In this document: piece after piece, positions 1 through 9,780 of the stretch
Numbering within the stretch: the stretch's first letter is position 1
How the letters are laid out: each line of letters starts with the position of its first letter
Source: Priapulus caudatus
Lineage: Eukaryota > Priapulida > Priapulimorpha > Priapulimorphida > Priapulidae
Assembly (NCBI RefSeq): GCF_000485595.1
Contig: NW_014577099.1
Location: 412,433-446,366, forward strand
Length of the DNA stretch: 33,934 bases
Direction: 5' to 3'
Notes under the pieces: generated by a model
What the model was told of the DNA's origin: nothing
What the model saw: only the letters and a program-made list of their open reading frames with translations
Database searches by the model: none
Made by a program: the position numbers and the translations under genes

Positions 1-234
1 AAATTTACGTTTATAATCGTAGCAACAGACCTCAGAAGAGCCCAGACGCTCTGCGGCTCTTGTATGTATCTAGATTGATTTGATTTGATCACGTTTGATT
101 TGGCGATAGACGAGCCTCGGCAATTGCTCCATTCCATGATTCAATACGCCTATTCAGTATTCGTGCCTTTGATTTGTCAATTCGTCAAATCGTCAATTCG
201 GCGATTCAATTTGGCAATTCGTTATTTAATTGCT
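1..234. other. AT-rich left edge, no gene seen
   Basis: Short AATTCG/TCAAT-type words recur (about 170-234) and run into the tandem array that follows. No open frame with recognisable protein similarity and no RNA gene is visible. Confidence 0.5.
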
Positions 235-460
235 CAATTGAACGTTTGAATGATTAAACGACTGTTCAATTGAACAATCAATCGATCAATTGAACGTTTG
301 AATGATTAAATTGACTGTTCAATCGAACAATCAATCGATCAATTGAACGTTTGAATGGTTAAATTGACTGTTCAATTGAACAATCAATCAATCAATTGAA
401 CATTTGAATGATTAAACGACTGTTCAATTGAACAATTAATCGATCAATTGAACATTTGAA
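235..460. repeat. Tandem array, about 53-bp unit, 4.3 copies
   Basis: Units begin CAATTGAACGTTTGAATG at about 235, 287, 340, 393 and 445. They differ by a few substitutions (AAACGACT against AAATTGACT, CGAT against CAAT) and by 1 bp in length. Each unit contains the internal palindrome TTCAATTGAA, so single strands could form small hairpins. It is a minisatellite with no coding sense. Confidence 0.85.
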
Positions 461-908
461 TTTTGACACATATCCCCCTCCCATATGTTTATGCCGCATC
501 TGTCTAGTAAGATCAGATCCTTGCACAATGTACAATAATTTTCTTTGCATTTTCTTGATGTTCCATGCAGGATGTTTCGTGAAATTTTGCCTGTGATGGA
601 TTATCCCATGTGTATTCTACATGTTTACAACAAATAATTGATTGAAAATTAGAAAAACAAAATATTACCTTGAAACATTAATAAGTTAGTTTTAAAACAA
701 TGATGTTTTGCATAATAAAGTGTTAATAATGACGATAGGGCCTATAATATAGAATCCAGCAGCATTGTGATGTGGATTATGAAGGAGTCATATAAATTCA
801 GCTAAGGCACCTGGTGTGCATGAGCTTAAAAACATTAAAGTTAATGTGGGTAATACGTGGTGCATACGTTAAAACTACAAAGATAACAACATTTTTAATA
901 TTGTCGAT
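461..908. other. Intergenic or intronic, nothing recognised
   Basis: AT-rich sequence with stops in all frames. I see no transposon termini, RNA gene or conserved exon. It ends at the 9-bp target duplication of the foldback element that starts at 918. Confidence 0.45.
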
Positions 909-917
909 CATACTGGC

Positions 918-1225
918 GCTGAGAGGGTCTATGTCCCCCGGGGTACTGCCGGAACGTACCCTGGGTAGGGTCCGGTATACCGAAACGTACCCTGGTACTA
1001 TCTAATATGCCGGACCGTACCTCGCCTACTCCACTAACGAGTCTAGGGAGTCACCTACGCCTACTCCCTAACCCAAACCCTAACTCTAACACTAACCCTA
1101 ACCCTAACCCTAATCCTAACCCTAACCATATCAAATAGTGACCAGGGTACGTTCCGGTATACCGGACCGTACCCAGGGTACGTTCCGGCAGTACCCTGGG
1201 TGACATAGACCCTATGACTATGAGC
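918..1225. mobile_element. Telomere-core foldback element, copy 1 (arm type A, inverted)
   Basis: The left end is GCTGAGAGGGTCTATGTCCC. The right end is its inverted counterpart, GACATAGACCCTATGAC, followed by a duplicated TATGAGC tail. The element is flanked by perfect 9-bp direct repeats CATACTGGC (909-917 and 1226-1234), a target-site duplication. The arms contain CCGGAACGTACCCTGG. Between them lie AGTAGGCG-type sequence and a run of CCCTAA repeats (about 1074-1130), here in C-rich orientation. No protein is encoded, so it must be non-autonomous. Open frames over the element are by-products of the repeat. Confidence 0.85.
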
Positions 1226-1234
1226 CATACTGGC

Positions 1235-2058
1235 AGTAGCAGTATCCAATTTATTGTGGAAGCGGTTGTGTGGTCTGCGAGTTACTACTGAAATGTGAAA
1301 TCGCCTGAAGGTTTACGATATTTTTTAATAGAAATAAGACGACCCCCAGATTAATTTATGCAGTCGTGCTTAAGTAGAACATAAGGTAATTCAACACGCC
1401 CGTGTATTTGCTCCATGGTCAATACAAATCGAGAGATGGTTAAAAGTAGCACTGTAGCGATATGTTTTTCGAAAGCGCTCTTTGCTAGAGGTCTAATATA
1501 ATTCAATAGAATAGTGGTTTACATTCGCGCGCATGCGCTATAGTACAACTTCCTTGTGACCCATTATACTGTACGAAGGCGGCGCTCACTAAGTGTTGCA
1601 ATACCTGCATGCGTGCCATTTTTTGGTACACGGCGTACGTTGCGACACGGCGCACAAGCAACGTTCGCAATTGCGCAACGGTTCAAAGCCCGGATGACAT
1701 ATTTGCTAGCGTTACTACGCACTTTGACTAACGGCGCGATTGCGCCAGCTGGGTGAGTTCTGGATGCTTCTGACGCTTGCTATCGCTCCTAATTGGGAGT
1801 TGCTGCGTAGCTGGCTGGTTGGCTGGTTGGTTGGTTGGCCAAGACCGTTCAGGGTCGAACGCGTTGGCTAGGCTGAGTCATGCGTACGCGTTTCTATTTA
1901 GCCAGGCTGCATGCGCCATCATTGAGCTCCAAGTTACATGCGAGTTGCGACGCACTTTGATACAGTGGTGTGTATGAGTAAGGCAAATGAAAAGGGGGCG
2001 TGAACCGTTTATGTGCAGTTGCCCTTGGTGGCACACGTTACTACGTCTTACTAGTTAT
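1235..2058. other. Gene-poor stretch with a CpG-rich patch
   Basis: About 1530-1760 is richer in G+C and CpG than its surroundings, with short palindromes such as GCAATTGCGC. About 1808-1840 has a (CTGGTTGG)-like microsatellite. A 66-residue frame at 1556-1756 shows no family similarity I recognise and ends at a GTGAGT-like word. I do not call it an exon. Confidence 0.4.
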
Positions 2059-2111
2059 ACCAAAGACCCTATATGCTGTATATACGTAACTAAGTATATA
2101 GGGTCTTTGGT
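2059..2111. repeat. Perfect 16-bp inverted repeat (hairpin)
   Basis: ACCAAAGACCCTATAT (2059-2074) is matched exactly by its reverse complement at 2096-2111, with a 21-base loop. The arms contain AGGGTCT, as do the termini of the foldback elements that begin 30 bp downstream, but facing the other way. It may be an internally deleted or related foldback element. I found no target duplication. Confidence 0.7.
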
Positions 2112-2140
2112 TGTACTCAAACAAAGAGGAAGTTAATATG

Positions 2141-2390
2141 GCTCATAGGGTCTATGTCCCCCAGGGTAATGCAGGAACGTACCCTGGGTACGGTCCGGTA
2201 TACCGGAACGTACCCAGGTAACTATTTGATATGGTTAGGGTTAGGGTTAGGGTTAGGGTTAGGGAGTAGGCGTAGGCGACTCCCTAGACTCGTTAGTGGA
2301 GTAGGCGATTGAGGTACGGTCCGGCATATTAGGTAGTACGTTCCGGCAGTACCCTGTGGGACAACCCTGTGGGACATAGACCCTATGAGC
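2141..2390. mobile_element. Telomere-core foldback element, copy 2 (arm type A)
   Basis: Ends are GCTCATAGGGTCTATGTCCC and GACATAGACCCTATGAGC. About four TTAGGG repeats lie at about 2233-2262, followed by GGAGTAGGCGTAGGCGACTC. The right arm is shorter than the left and contains a small CCCTGTGGGACA duplication. The left flank GTTAATATG (2132-2140) is not repeated on the right. Its reverse complement instead lies just left of copy 4 (2850-2858), as expected if the DNA between copies 2 and 4 has been inverted. Confidence 0.82.
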
Positions 2391-2402
2391 GACACTAATA
2401 AT

Positions 2403-2673
2403 GCTCATAGGGTCTGTGTCCCCCAGGGTACTGCCGGAACGTACCCTGGGTACGGTCTGGTATACCGGAACGTACTCTGGTAACTATCTGATATGGTTAG
2501 GGTTAGGGTTAGGGAGTAGGCGTCTCCCTAGACTCGTTAGTGGCGTAGGCGAGGTACGGTCCGGCATATTAGATTATGATAGTACCAGCAGAGCATATAA
2601 ATCACGTTGAATTATATGGACGGTAACCAGGGTACGTTCCGGCAGTACCCTGGTGGACATAGAGCCTCTCAGC
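2403..2673. mobile_element. Telomere-core foldback element, copy 3 (arm type A)
   Basis: Ends are GCTCATAGGGTCTGTGTCCC and GACATAGAGCCTCTCAGC. Perfect 9-bp target duplications ACTAATAAT lie at 2394-2402 and 2674-2682. The core holds about three TTAGGG repeats (about 2493-2514), fewer than in copy 2. Only 12 bp separate it from copy 2. No coding capacity. Confidence 0.85.
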
Positions 2674-2858
2674 ACTAATAATGAGCACACTACATATCCA
2701 TTTTTGTCAACACTTACTACAATCAAATATATGCATAATATTATAGGTACTCATATGTTATTTTCTGTAGATAGAAAGGGTGTGTGAATTGTCAGATTTA
2801 CAGTGTGAGTAATTATCATATTTAATCACCGACGAATAATTAAACATGCCATATTAAC

Positions 2859-3070
2859 GCTGAGAGGGTCTATGTCCCCCAGCGTACTGCCGGAACGTAC
2901 CCTGGTACTATCTAATATGCCGGACCGTACCTCGCCTACTCCACTAATGAGTCTAGGGAGTCGCCTACGCCTACTCCCTAACCCTAACCCCTTAACCCTA
3001 ACCCTAACCATATCAAATAGTTACCTGGGTACGTTCCGGCATTACCCTGGGGGACATAGACCCTATGAGC
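2859..3070. mobile_element. Telomere-core foldback element, copy 4 (arm type A, inverted)
   Basis: Begins GCTGAGAGGGTCTATGTCCC and ends GACATAGACCCTATGAGC. The core has C-rich telomeric repeats (about 2977-3009, interrupted by CCCCTTAA). The left flank CATATTAAC (2850-2858) does not match the right flank ATTATTAGT. It is the reverse complement of the left flank of copy 2. This is the shortest type A copy. Confidence 0.82.
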
Positions 3071-3082
3071 ATTATTAGTGTC

Positions 3083-3308
3083 GCTCATAGGGTCTATGTC
3101 CCCCAGGGTACTGTCGGAACGTATCCTGGGTACGGTACGGAATACTGAAACATACCCTGGTAACTATTTGATATGGTTAGGGTTAGGGTTAGGGAGTAGA
3201 CGTAGGCGACTCCCTAGACTCGTTAGTGGAGTAGGCGAGATACGGTCCGGCATATTAGATAGTACCAGGGTACGTTCCGGCACCCTGGGGGACATAGACC
3301 CTCTCAGC
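3083..3308. mobile_element. Telomere-core foldback element, copy 5 (arm type A)
   Basis: Begins GCTCATAGGGTCTATGTCCC and ends GACATAGACCCTCTCAGC. Perfect 9-bp target duplications ATTAGTGTC lie at 3074-3082 and 3309-3317. Two to three TTAGGG repeats lie at about 3176-3194, followed by the AGTAGACGTAGGCGACTC segment. It sits 12 bp from copy 4, head to tail in a cluster. Confidence 0.85.
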
Positions 3309-3317
3309 ATTAGTGTC

Positions 3318-3602
3318 TTTTACCTGTTATTCATGGTGGCAGTAGATGGTGACGATTATTAGTAATAATTGCTCCATATACTTTTCCCCGAGGTGTTTTG
3401 GGGTGTTCGTGGTGGGATATATGCCACCTTTGGTGGGAAGACATGATGTGAGCTATTTGTTTGAGTGTATCTAGTAATACGTAGTACTTAGCGAGTGCCA
3501 CTGAGGGCGACTGCACTTACACAACTAACATGCTCAGCATCGCCCCAATCTCCTGTCTACACTGCCACAGAACATTTCGAGTGCAGATCAGCCTCTAGCG
3601 CA
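3318..3602. other. Spacer between foldback elements, no gene seen
   Basis: Unique sequence with scattered stops. A frame at 3495-3755 runs into the next foldback element and is not supported as coding. Confidence 0.4.
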
Positions 3603-3611
3603 CACAGTAAC

Positions 3612-3830
3612 GCTGAAGGGGTCGTTGTCGTATCAGGTACTACATATATGTACCCGAGATACATATATGTATACACAAAGTGTACCAGACTTGTACTACA
3701 GAAGTGTACCCTAACCGTAACCCTAACCCTAAACATACCTCATATAAAAATATAAACATAAAACTAAACGACCTAAAACTACCTCGCGGTACATATATGT
3801 AGTACCTGATACGACAACGACCCTTTGTGC
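3612..3830. mobile_element. Telomere-core foldback element, arm type C
   Basis: The arms GGTCGTTGTCGTATCAGGTA...CATATATGTACC (left, from 3620; right, inverted, to 3823) are nearly perfect inverted repeats. They share no sequence with the type A arms. The termini GCTGAAGGGGTC and GCACAAAGGGTC (read inward) resemble GCTGAGAGGGTC of type A. Flanks are CACAGTAAC (3603-3611) and CACACTAAC (3831-3839), a 9-bp target duplication with one mismatch. The centre holds CCCTAACCGTAACCCTAACC (about 3708-3732) and then an AT-rich stretch. No coding capacity. Confidence 0.75.
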
Positions 3831-3839
3831 CACACTAAC

Positions 3840-4647
3840 CAACACCCTACACCTGTCCACATGTGATTAAATGCAAGTTTCTGCATTTATAAAAAAAATT
3901 CTGCAATGGATGAGCGAACATGAACCATACAATTTTTATTGTTATCAAGCGAACATTGCAGAGAACCCAACTCTCAGTGCTTTTGAATAGTTCCAGTAGA
4001 ATGTGATTTGACTGTTTTCCTATGGTTTAGTTCCGCTTATAGGAAGCCCTACCTTTGCACTGATTAAACTGTAGCATGCAAGATGATGCACAGCACGGAA
4101 GATAATTGACCGACATGTAACGCGTGACGTACAAAAACCTTCCCTACAAAACAATGCAAACATGCCAGATATGAAACTTGTTCTATTACAAAATGATATG
4201 AGTATGTAGTTATGAAAAACTGTATACTGTTGTAATTAAATGTTTATACATTTGTATCAAGAGTAGCATTTGTTTGTATTTAAAATTGTATGTGACGTGC
4301 ATCTAAATCGTGGCCTAAATGTGTTAGTTTAACTGCTCGTCAGATTTACACAGAATAGAAATAATTATTACCTGTATGCAATACCTGTATATGTTACCTG
4401 GCCCGCTATCTGTGCACATGTATAAAATAGTAATTATCTTTTTTCATGCTCTCTCCCTCTCACCTGTATACAATCTGCCATTTTCTCTTTTTCCCTTTCT
4501 CTCTATGTTCTTTGTCTATTCCCTCGAAAACAATCCTTTAATGTATATTGAACACAAACAGCTACTATCCCCTTTCTTGCTTGCTCATTTATTGTGACTA
4601 TATAAGATAATCACGATAGTTACACGGGCACACATTTTGAATTGCAG
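3840..4647 (+). other. Probable 3' part of a Tribbles intron
   Basis: Sequence left of the first visible Tribbles exon, ending in the acceptor TTTTGAATTGCAG (4635-4647). AT-rich, with a pyrimidine-rich CTCTCTCCCTCT-type patch near 4449-4505. I looked for an upstream exon encoding the kinase N-lobe or the metal-position segment that precedes the SLE motif and found none. The 5' exons are probably beyond the left edge. Confidence 0.5.
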
Positions 4648-4783
4648 GACGTCGCTGAAGCTAGACAGCCTAGACGATGCGTGGGTCTTGGACGAGGAAG
4701 ATGACATGCTATCAGACAAGCATGGCTGTCCTGCATATGCATCCCCAGAGATTCTTAATAGCACCAGCTCTTACTCGGGCAAG
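4648..4783 (+). CDS. TRIB: Tribbles exon: activation segment
   Basis: Acceptor AATTGCAG ends at 4647 and donor GTGAGT starts at 4784. The exon begins with the third base of a split codon and ends on a codon boundary, giving 45 residues from [14 protein letters not shown] to TSSYSGK. It covers the pseudo-DFG region and the CPAYASPE segment. Confidence 0.93.
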
Positions 4784-6410
4784 GTGAGTGGCTAGCATGC
4801 AAGGCAAGTTCGCTAAGAAATAAGGAATATACCACAGACATTGGCATTGCCATAATGTTGGGTAAATGTTAACAATCATGTGCATATTGTGGGAAAATAA
4901 GTAACTGTACAGGACACATGTACCAGCGTACCACCTGTTGTTGTGGGAAAAGTTGCTTTGTTAAGCCCATGTATTTGCAATCCAGCTTGGCGTCCATAAT
5001 TGTATTTTACAATGTGGTTTGAGTGTACACTACCATTTGTGATCATATCACACTAGGTATCTATAAGAAGTTGTATCGCGAGCTCATTATCAACTATAGA
5101 TTCTGCAGAGATGCCAACCACTACGATTTATCCGTATTTTATACGAATTTCTATTCCTTTTGCACCACTACGACCAGTTTGTATCAAACTACGAATTTCA
5201 CTGTGATCTTTTTATTTTTTTTTTGTCAATTATTGTCATTTTTTGTCAATTTATTGTCATTTTTGACCCTCAGACTGCAGGAAATTGCATCTCAGAATCA
5301 AAAAATTTTCCAGGGGTCATGCCGGACCCCCCTAGCAAACTCGGGTCACTACGTGACCCTCGAACTACTCATTTGATGACCAGAAACTACAGATTGCTTC
5401 AAATATGTGTTGGCATCTCTGCTTCTGTGAGACCACACGCTGCGTCTGACCACAGTCGGGTGAACTAATGCATGTTGGCTCCTCGTTTGCAATGCAGGGA
5501 GCAGACGTCTGGAGCCTTGGTGTGATGCTGTTCACGATGCTCATCGGCCGCTACCCATTCCACGACACTGAGCCGACGAAGCTGTTCAGCAAAATACGCA
5601 AGGGCCAGTACACGATCCCGGACACGGTGTCGTCACGTGCCAAGAGCCTCATACACAGCTTGATGCGGCGCGAGCCCGCCCAGCGCCTCTCTGCAGAAGA
5701 GGTGCTCGAACATCCTTGGTGAGTTGATGGCGTCGCCAGTCCTACCTTAATTGCACGACTTAATTGACTACCTTGTTTCGACACTCGGTAGGCCGCGGCC
5801 GATTCCATACCCTCGTCCGATCTCGGCTGTTTAATGCAGGTTGCCGTAGTTGAAACTATTTAGATTAGTCATGTTGGAAGTAGGTAATATTGTGAGAAGT
5901 GATTGCTCGTGGCAAAATCTTGATCGTAACATATGGTAAATTATAGTATTGAGCTCTGTCGTATTTGCAGTGATTCTGTTAAAAATTGCATTCTCAAAGA
6001 CCAAATTAGGATATTAGTTAATTTAGATTTAGGAAGTTATAGTTCCTCATCGTGGTTGCCCGTTCAAATTCCCACAGATCACGATATGTAATGAGTAGGA
6101 GCATATCACCTTTGGTATAGTTGAGATTAGGTGTAGATACAGAATCATCTGAGATGTTCCAGGTTACGTTTTTACTCAGCTGCTGTTTCAGTGCCTGCAA
6201 ATCAGTGAGGGTTGATACTTTATCATGAATTCTGCTTTTTGCGCTTGTATGAATATCAAAAGTAAACGTTGTCTATAATTGATTTGTTGTGCCATGTGCA
6301 GGTTTAACAACAGACACTCGTTCAGCCTTCCCCGGATGGACAAGGATGCTAAGGATGTAGAGCAGTTGGTGCCGAGAGAGATTGTGAGCGACGATGATTG
6401 GTTCACATGA
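4648..6410 (+). CDS. TRIB: Tribbles pseudokinase, C-terminal half (3 exons, 5' end outside window)
   Basis: Exons 4648-4783, 5498-5718 and 6302-6410 join in frame over canonical GT-AG introns to give the last 154 complete codons. In order: an activation segment where the family's SLE-type sequence (here SLDD, residues 7-10) replaces the DFG metal motif; [13 protein letters not shown] (22-34); the alpha-F signature ADVWSLGV (47-54); and the C-lobe ending VLEHPWF (114-120), matching the HPWF MEK-binding type segment of vertebrate TRIBs. A short tail follows with EQLVP (139-143), equivalent to the DQxVP motif that binds the E3 ligase COP1. Tribbles proteins are catalytically weak or dead scaffolds that bring substrates such as C/EBP to COP1 and modulate MEK/AKT signalling. 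That role is known for the family and inferred here. The family is usually about 330-370 residues, so roughly half is missing at the left edge. TRIB1, 2 or 3 cannot be assigned; a single ancestral gene is likely in a basal animal. Confidence 0.93.
5105..5422. mobile_element. MITE-like element inside the Tribbles intron
   Basis: The 14-bp word GCAGAGATGCCAAC (5105-5118) returns as its reverse complement at 5409-5422, bracketing about 320 bp. Inside are a T-rich stretch with repeated TTGTCAAT/TTGTCATTTTT (about 5224-5265) and a GGGTCAC...GTGACCC-type palindrome (about 5343-5363). No target duplication is clear. The paired termini suggest a small non-autonomous DNA element, but a chance inverted repeat cannot be excluded. 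Confidence 0.55.
5498..5718 (+). CDS. TRIB: Tribbles exon: pseudokinase C-lobe
   Basis: Acceptor TTTGCAATGCAG ends at 5497 and donor GTGAGT starts at 5719. It holds 73 codons plus two bases of the Trp of HPW. It includes [20 protein letters not shown], the [16 protein letters not shown] helix region, and LFSKIRKGQ, which is close to the SKIRRGQ of vertebrate TRIBs. A frame opening at ATG 5468 reads through the acceptor and is not the real start. Confidence 0.94.
6302..6410 (+). CDS. TRIB: Tribbles last exon: COP1-binding tail
   Basis: Acceptor GCCATGTGCAG ends at 6301. The first base completes the HPW Trp codon; 35 codons and TGA (6408-6410) follow. The tail carries [11 protein letters not shown] and ends acidic-aromatic, DDDWFT. 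Vertebrate TRIBs have Asp at the first motif position; here it is Glu, a conservative change. Confidence 0.92.
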
Positions 6411-7312
6411 ACTGCGCCAACAGCAACAACGCCAATCATTTCACATCTAGTCCACAGCCGTGGACATGTCGCGTGGTGGACGGCGACTTTCCGGCTCTAG
6501 TGCGCATGGACGTGTTTGTGCGTATACCCGCCATCGCTGTTTCATGCTTACAGTTGTTGTGATGTGTGTGTATGTGTGTCTGGCCGTTGTGCGCCCGTTG
6601 AATTTTAGCATGGTTCACGGTACATGACGTTGAGTGTGAAAAATCTGTGTAGGCGTTTTCGATGCGTGCTTAGTGCGTCGTGGCATGTATGATGTAGAGG
6701 CACGTACCGTGAAGTCGTTTGGCCTGTAGGTGCGGGGAGTGAGGATTTTTGTCATGTTGCGTGCTTCAGGTTTTACAGGCGTGTACTTTCATCGTTGTAA
6801 ATAAGAGGCAAATAGTAATTACAAATGTACAGAAGTTGACAAAGATCTCTGTGGTTGGATTGTTAGAAGATACAAAGTTTAAATTCTGTAAACTATGCCT
6901 AACTTGTAAGAATATGTGTACAGTTGTTCATCAAATTCGATCAGTTCTACTATGATTTAGAGGTAAAGATAGGAGAGAGCATATGAGGTGTGCATGGGTG
7001 AGTCTGGGCGTGGCTTGAATGTGTGAGCATGTGTACGGATGTGTGCGTGCGTTATGTGCACGCGAGTATTTTCTCATTTCGGCTCACAAGCTGTATTCTT
7101 CTGAGCAGCAAGTCAGCCAGCCGAGTGTTTGTCTGTCTCAGTGTGGGTGAATGGTATCATAGTAACAAAACTCCACATCTGACCCCAAGTATTTTATATG
7201 TAATACGGCGATATGTCCAACTTAAGTTTGACAAGATTCTGTTAGCATCTACTCTCTTTCAACATGTTCAGCACTGTCGTTTGCATTTTTAATTGTGTAA
7301 TGTTTTATTAAA
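6411..7312 (+). other. Probable Tribbles 3' UTR
   Basis: AT-rich, GT-rich sequence directly downstream of the Tribbles stop codon, with no recognisable coding sequence. The first near-canonical poly(A) signal I see is ATTAAA at 7307-7312. AATAAA hexamers at 9648-9653 and 10798-10803 are later alternatives. Extent is inferred. Confidence 0.45.
7307..7312 (+). terminator. Candidate poly(A) signal ATTAAA
   Basis: The first ATTAAA-type hexamer noted downstream of the Tribbles stop, about 900 bp away. TRIB transcripts usually have long 3' UTRs, so AATAAA at 9648 and 10798 are equally plausible. Confidence 0.3.
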
Positions 7313-9713
7313 TGATAGTAATTATCCTGCCTATGAAGCGGGAGCAACTATGTCATAAAGTGACCTGTGGAAACTAACGTTTGATAAAATGAGTGTTTTA
7401 GATGGCAAGACTTGATATTAATGTACATTTGATGGTAGCACATGCAATTTTTAGTAACAGATTACTTTTTCAAGTAGCACTTATAGTAATAAGCATCACA
7501 CAACATGAAAAACTAAATTATTGAACTGATACTGTTGTGTTCTTTTTAAACCTCACTGTTTGCTAAGTCGACTGGAACTTCTTTTAAAGACAGTGGTTTG
7601 TGAATTTGTCAAACGTTTGACTGCAATATTATGGTATGTTAATATCAAGCCTTGAGTAAGTTTAAATTTAGTATATCTTGTTTCTTACTTTGAATCCAGT
7701 AAGCCGCATACCTTAAGTCTGGGTGCATCCCATCAGAGTAGTCATACATGCATGGTACGGGTCCGTCAAATAGGGTGTGTGGTCATTCCGAAATTCGCCA
7801 TTATCATATCCTAATTGGCAGGACAGTTCACCTACACTGTGGCATAATAGGATGGGCACAGACTTGTGCTATATATATGCGAGCAAATTTCAAAGTTACA
7901 GCTACGATATGTTCTACTATTACGCAAACCGCATGAATACCTCTAAACGGACCGATAAAAGCCCTGGTAGGGTTGGAGCTCCGTATGGATTTCCGCACTA
8001 GCACTTGATCCCTCACACTTGTGAGTCACCGGTTATGTGCATTGCAATAGTATAGTAATAGAATTAAAAGTGGCTGTTTTAACGGCAGTGACCAATGCAA
8101 GTTTAATTAGGAGACGTATTTGCTGCACAGCGTTTACTATTGAAAGTACGTAATCTTCTCCCAATGTAACGCATGATCAACTTCATACATGCTTTCTATT
8201 GAGGTTTATTGGATAAATTGGGACCAGTTTGCTTTGACTTGTTGTCTTACGCGTTGTCTGGCTGCTCTCACACACTTGTTACGTGCCTGTAGGTATTGAA
8301 AAGCGTTTCTCTATTGGTTACTGCCGAGTACTACTTATTGTTCTGTTCTCTGCTTCAGATTTTTTGGTTATTTTTCTGATTGTCGTTCGTCTATTGGCAT
8401 TAAACATTACGCGTAGAAGTACGAGCTAAAGTCAAATGCTGTCACGTGCAAGTGAATTTTATACCACAAGTCTAAGATGCACAACAAATCCAATAGGTAT
8501 ACATTAGCTGTGCCTGTAGTTTCCATGTCTCTGTGCTGTTTGAATATGTCTAGGCACGGCAGTGTACTCGTGGCTGTACATGTAGTAGTAGCAGCAGTAA
8601 GATATCGTCACATATTTTGTAGTGTGTGTCAACCAGGGCTAGTTGGCCCCTGTGTCGTTACCGTTTCCAAAAAACACATAACAGTGAATGTGCGCAGGGA
8701 TTTGCAAGCATGTGTACTGACTGTGCAACGTAACAACACTTCACAAGGCTCACCTAGTGTAATTTGGATTCAACTGACAAGATTATATGTTTTCATATTT
8801 TCTGTATTTGGTCTAAAACTGCGACTGTGGATGCTTAACTATTGCTGTCACACTTGGCACCTGTTTATGTTTTGTAGATGTCATCAAGATGTTAAACCGT
8901 TTAAAATAGGACTTGTTCGATTTAATTACGTTCTGATAAGTGTGTTCTGTGTATCTTTACCTGTGCGTATACAATATTTTAATGAATGTTGAGTGTGTGC
9001 TGTTCAGGCATCCAAAGCCAGTCGTCATCATTATAGTACAGTATATTACAGCACTTATCGTACATATGTACATTTCTGGGTAGAAACCGCAGTATAATTT
9101 CTTTGTTTTATCTCCGCAGACATGTACATGTGTGCAGTGAGTTCCGCGTGCCGTGTTGTAGAGCATACTAAAACTTTGCCAGCTCCTATAACTGTTTTCC
9201 GATGTAAACGTTCGCGTATTTACGTCTATGGAACGTTGTAAAGACCTATTTTGTAACCGCAAATCACACTAGTTCATACGTTTTTATAATCATCAATTTG
9301 TAAAAGATGCTGCTAACATGGTTTTTACGAGAGCAGGCCTTGGTAACACACTAAAACTATTAATTTGTGGTGTTAAGTGATGATGCAATGTACCTGCAAA
9401 CCTACAAGTGCAGTTTTGCTACGAAATCTTCATAATTGAATTTCATACAAATACAGTAATCAGTATAGTCGGTCTATCGTCACGCGACTATCTTCTGCCG
9501 TGTAAACCGTCTGCACTGCACGTATGTAGATGCTCGTCAGTTATGTGGTAGTAGTAGCTATTGTGTATCTGCTATTCAGAAGCACTCTAGAAATGGCCTG
9601 CTGTACAGATGGTAATATCACTTGCGGATCCCACACTTCAGCGGTAAAATAAATGCTTGTGACATACATAAATGCTTGTGAAGCAGCTGTTGATTTTAGC
9701 GCCACAGTTTCTG
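7313..9713. other. Convergent intergenic region, no gene recognised
   Basis: AT-rich with scattered GTGT words. A 171-codon frame (8477-8992, + strand) is the longest uninterrupted frame outside the repeats. It is rich in Cys, Val and Leu and has no family motif I recognise. AATAAA at 9648-9653 is followed by two copies of AAATGCTTGTG. Nothing else is supported. Confidence 0.4.
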
Positions 9714-9780
9714 TGAAGAGAAAGAGTGAGAGAGAAAGAGCGAGAGCGAGAGAGAGGGAGAGCGCTCGCGCTCGCGCGCT
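9714..9780. repeat. (GA)n microsatellite running into a GCTCGCG palindromic patch
   Basis: Imperfect GA/GAAA repeats (about 9714-9762) are followed by GAGCGCTCGCGCTCGCGCGC, a self-complementary CpG-rich patch. It is a simple-sequence repeat with purine/pyrimidine strand asymmetry. Confidence 0.85.

Noticed and set aside
235-460. CRISPR-like array
   Set aside because: Units are contiguous without unique spacers, and the host is eukaryotic. It is a minisatellite.
1556-1756. Possible exon ending before a GTGAGT-like word
   Set aside because: No similarity to the Tribbles N-terminus or other families I know, and no acceptor or start context stands out.
1-3400. A true chromosome end
   Set aside because: The TTAGGG tracts are short, occur in both orientations, and sit inside elements with target duplications. 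Ordinary genes follow on both sides.
5468-5497. ATG at 5468 as a Tribbles start
   Set aside because: It lies in the intron upstream of the acceptor ending at 5497. The preceding exon 4648-4783 continues the conserved pseudokinase domain.
8477-8992. 171-codon + strand frame
   Set aside because: No recognisable motif, no splice or promoter context, and Cys/Val/Leu-rich composition as expected for GT-rich DNA. It lies in the probable 3' flank of Tribbles.
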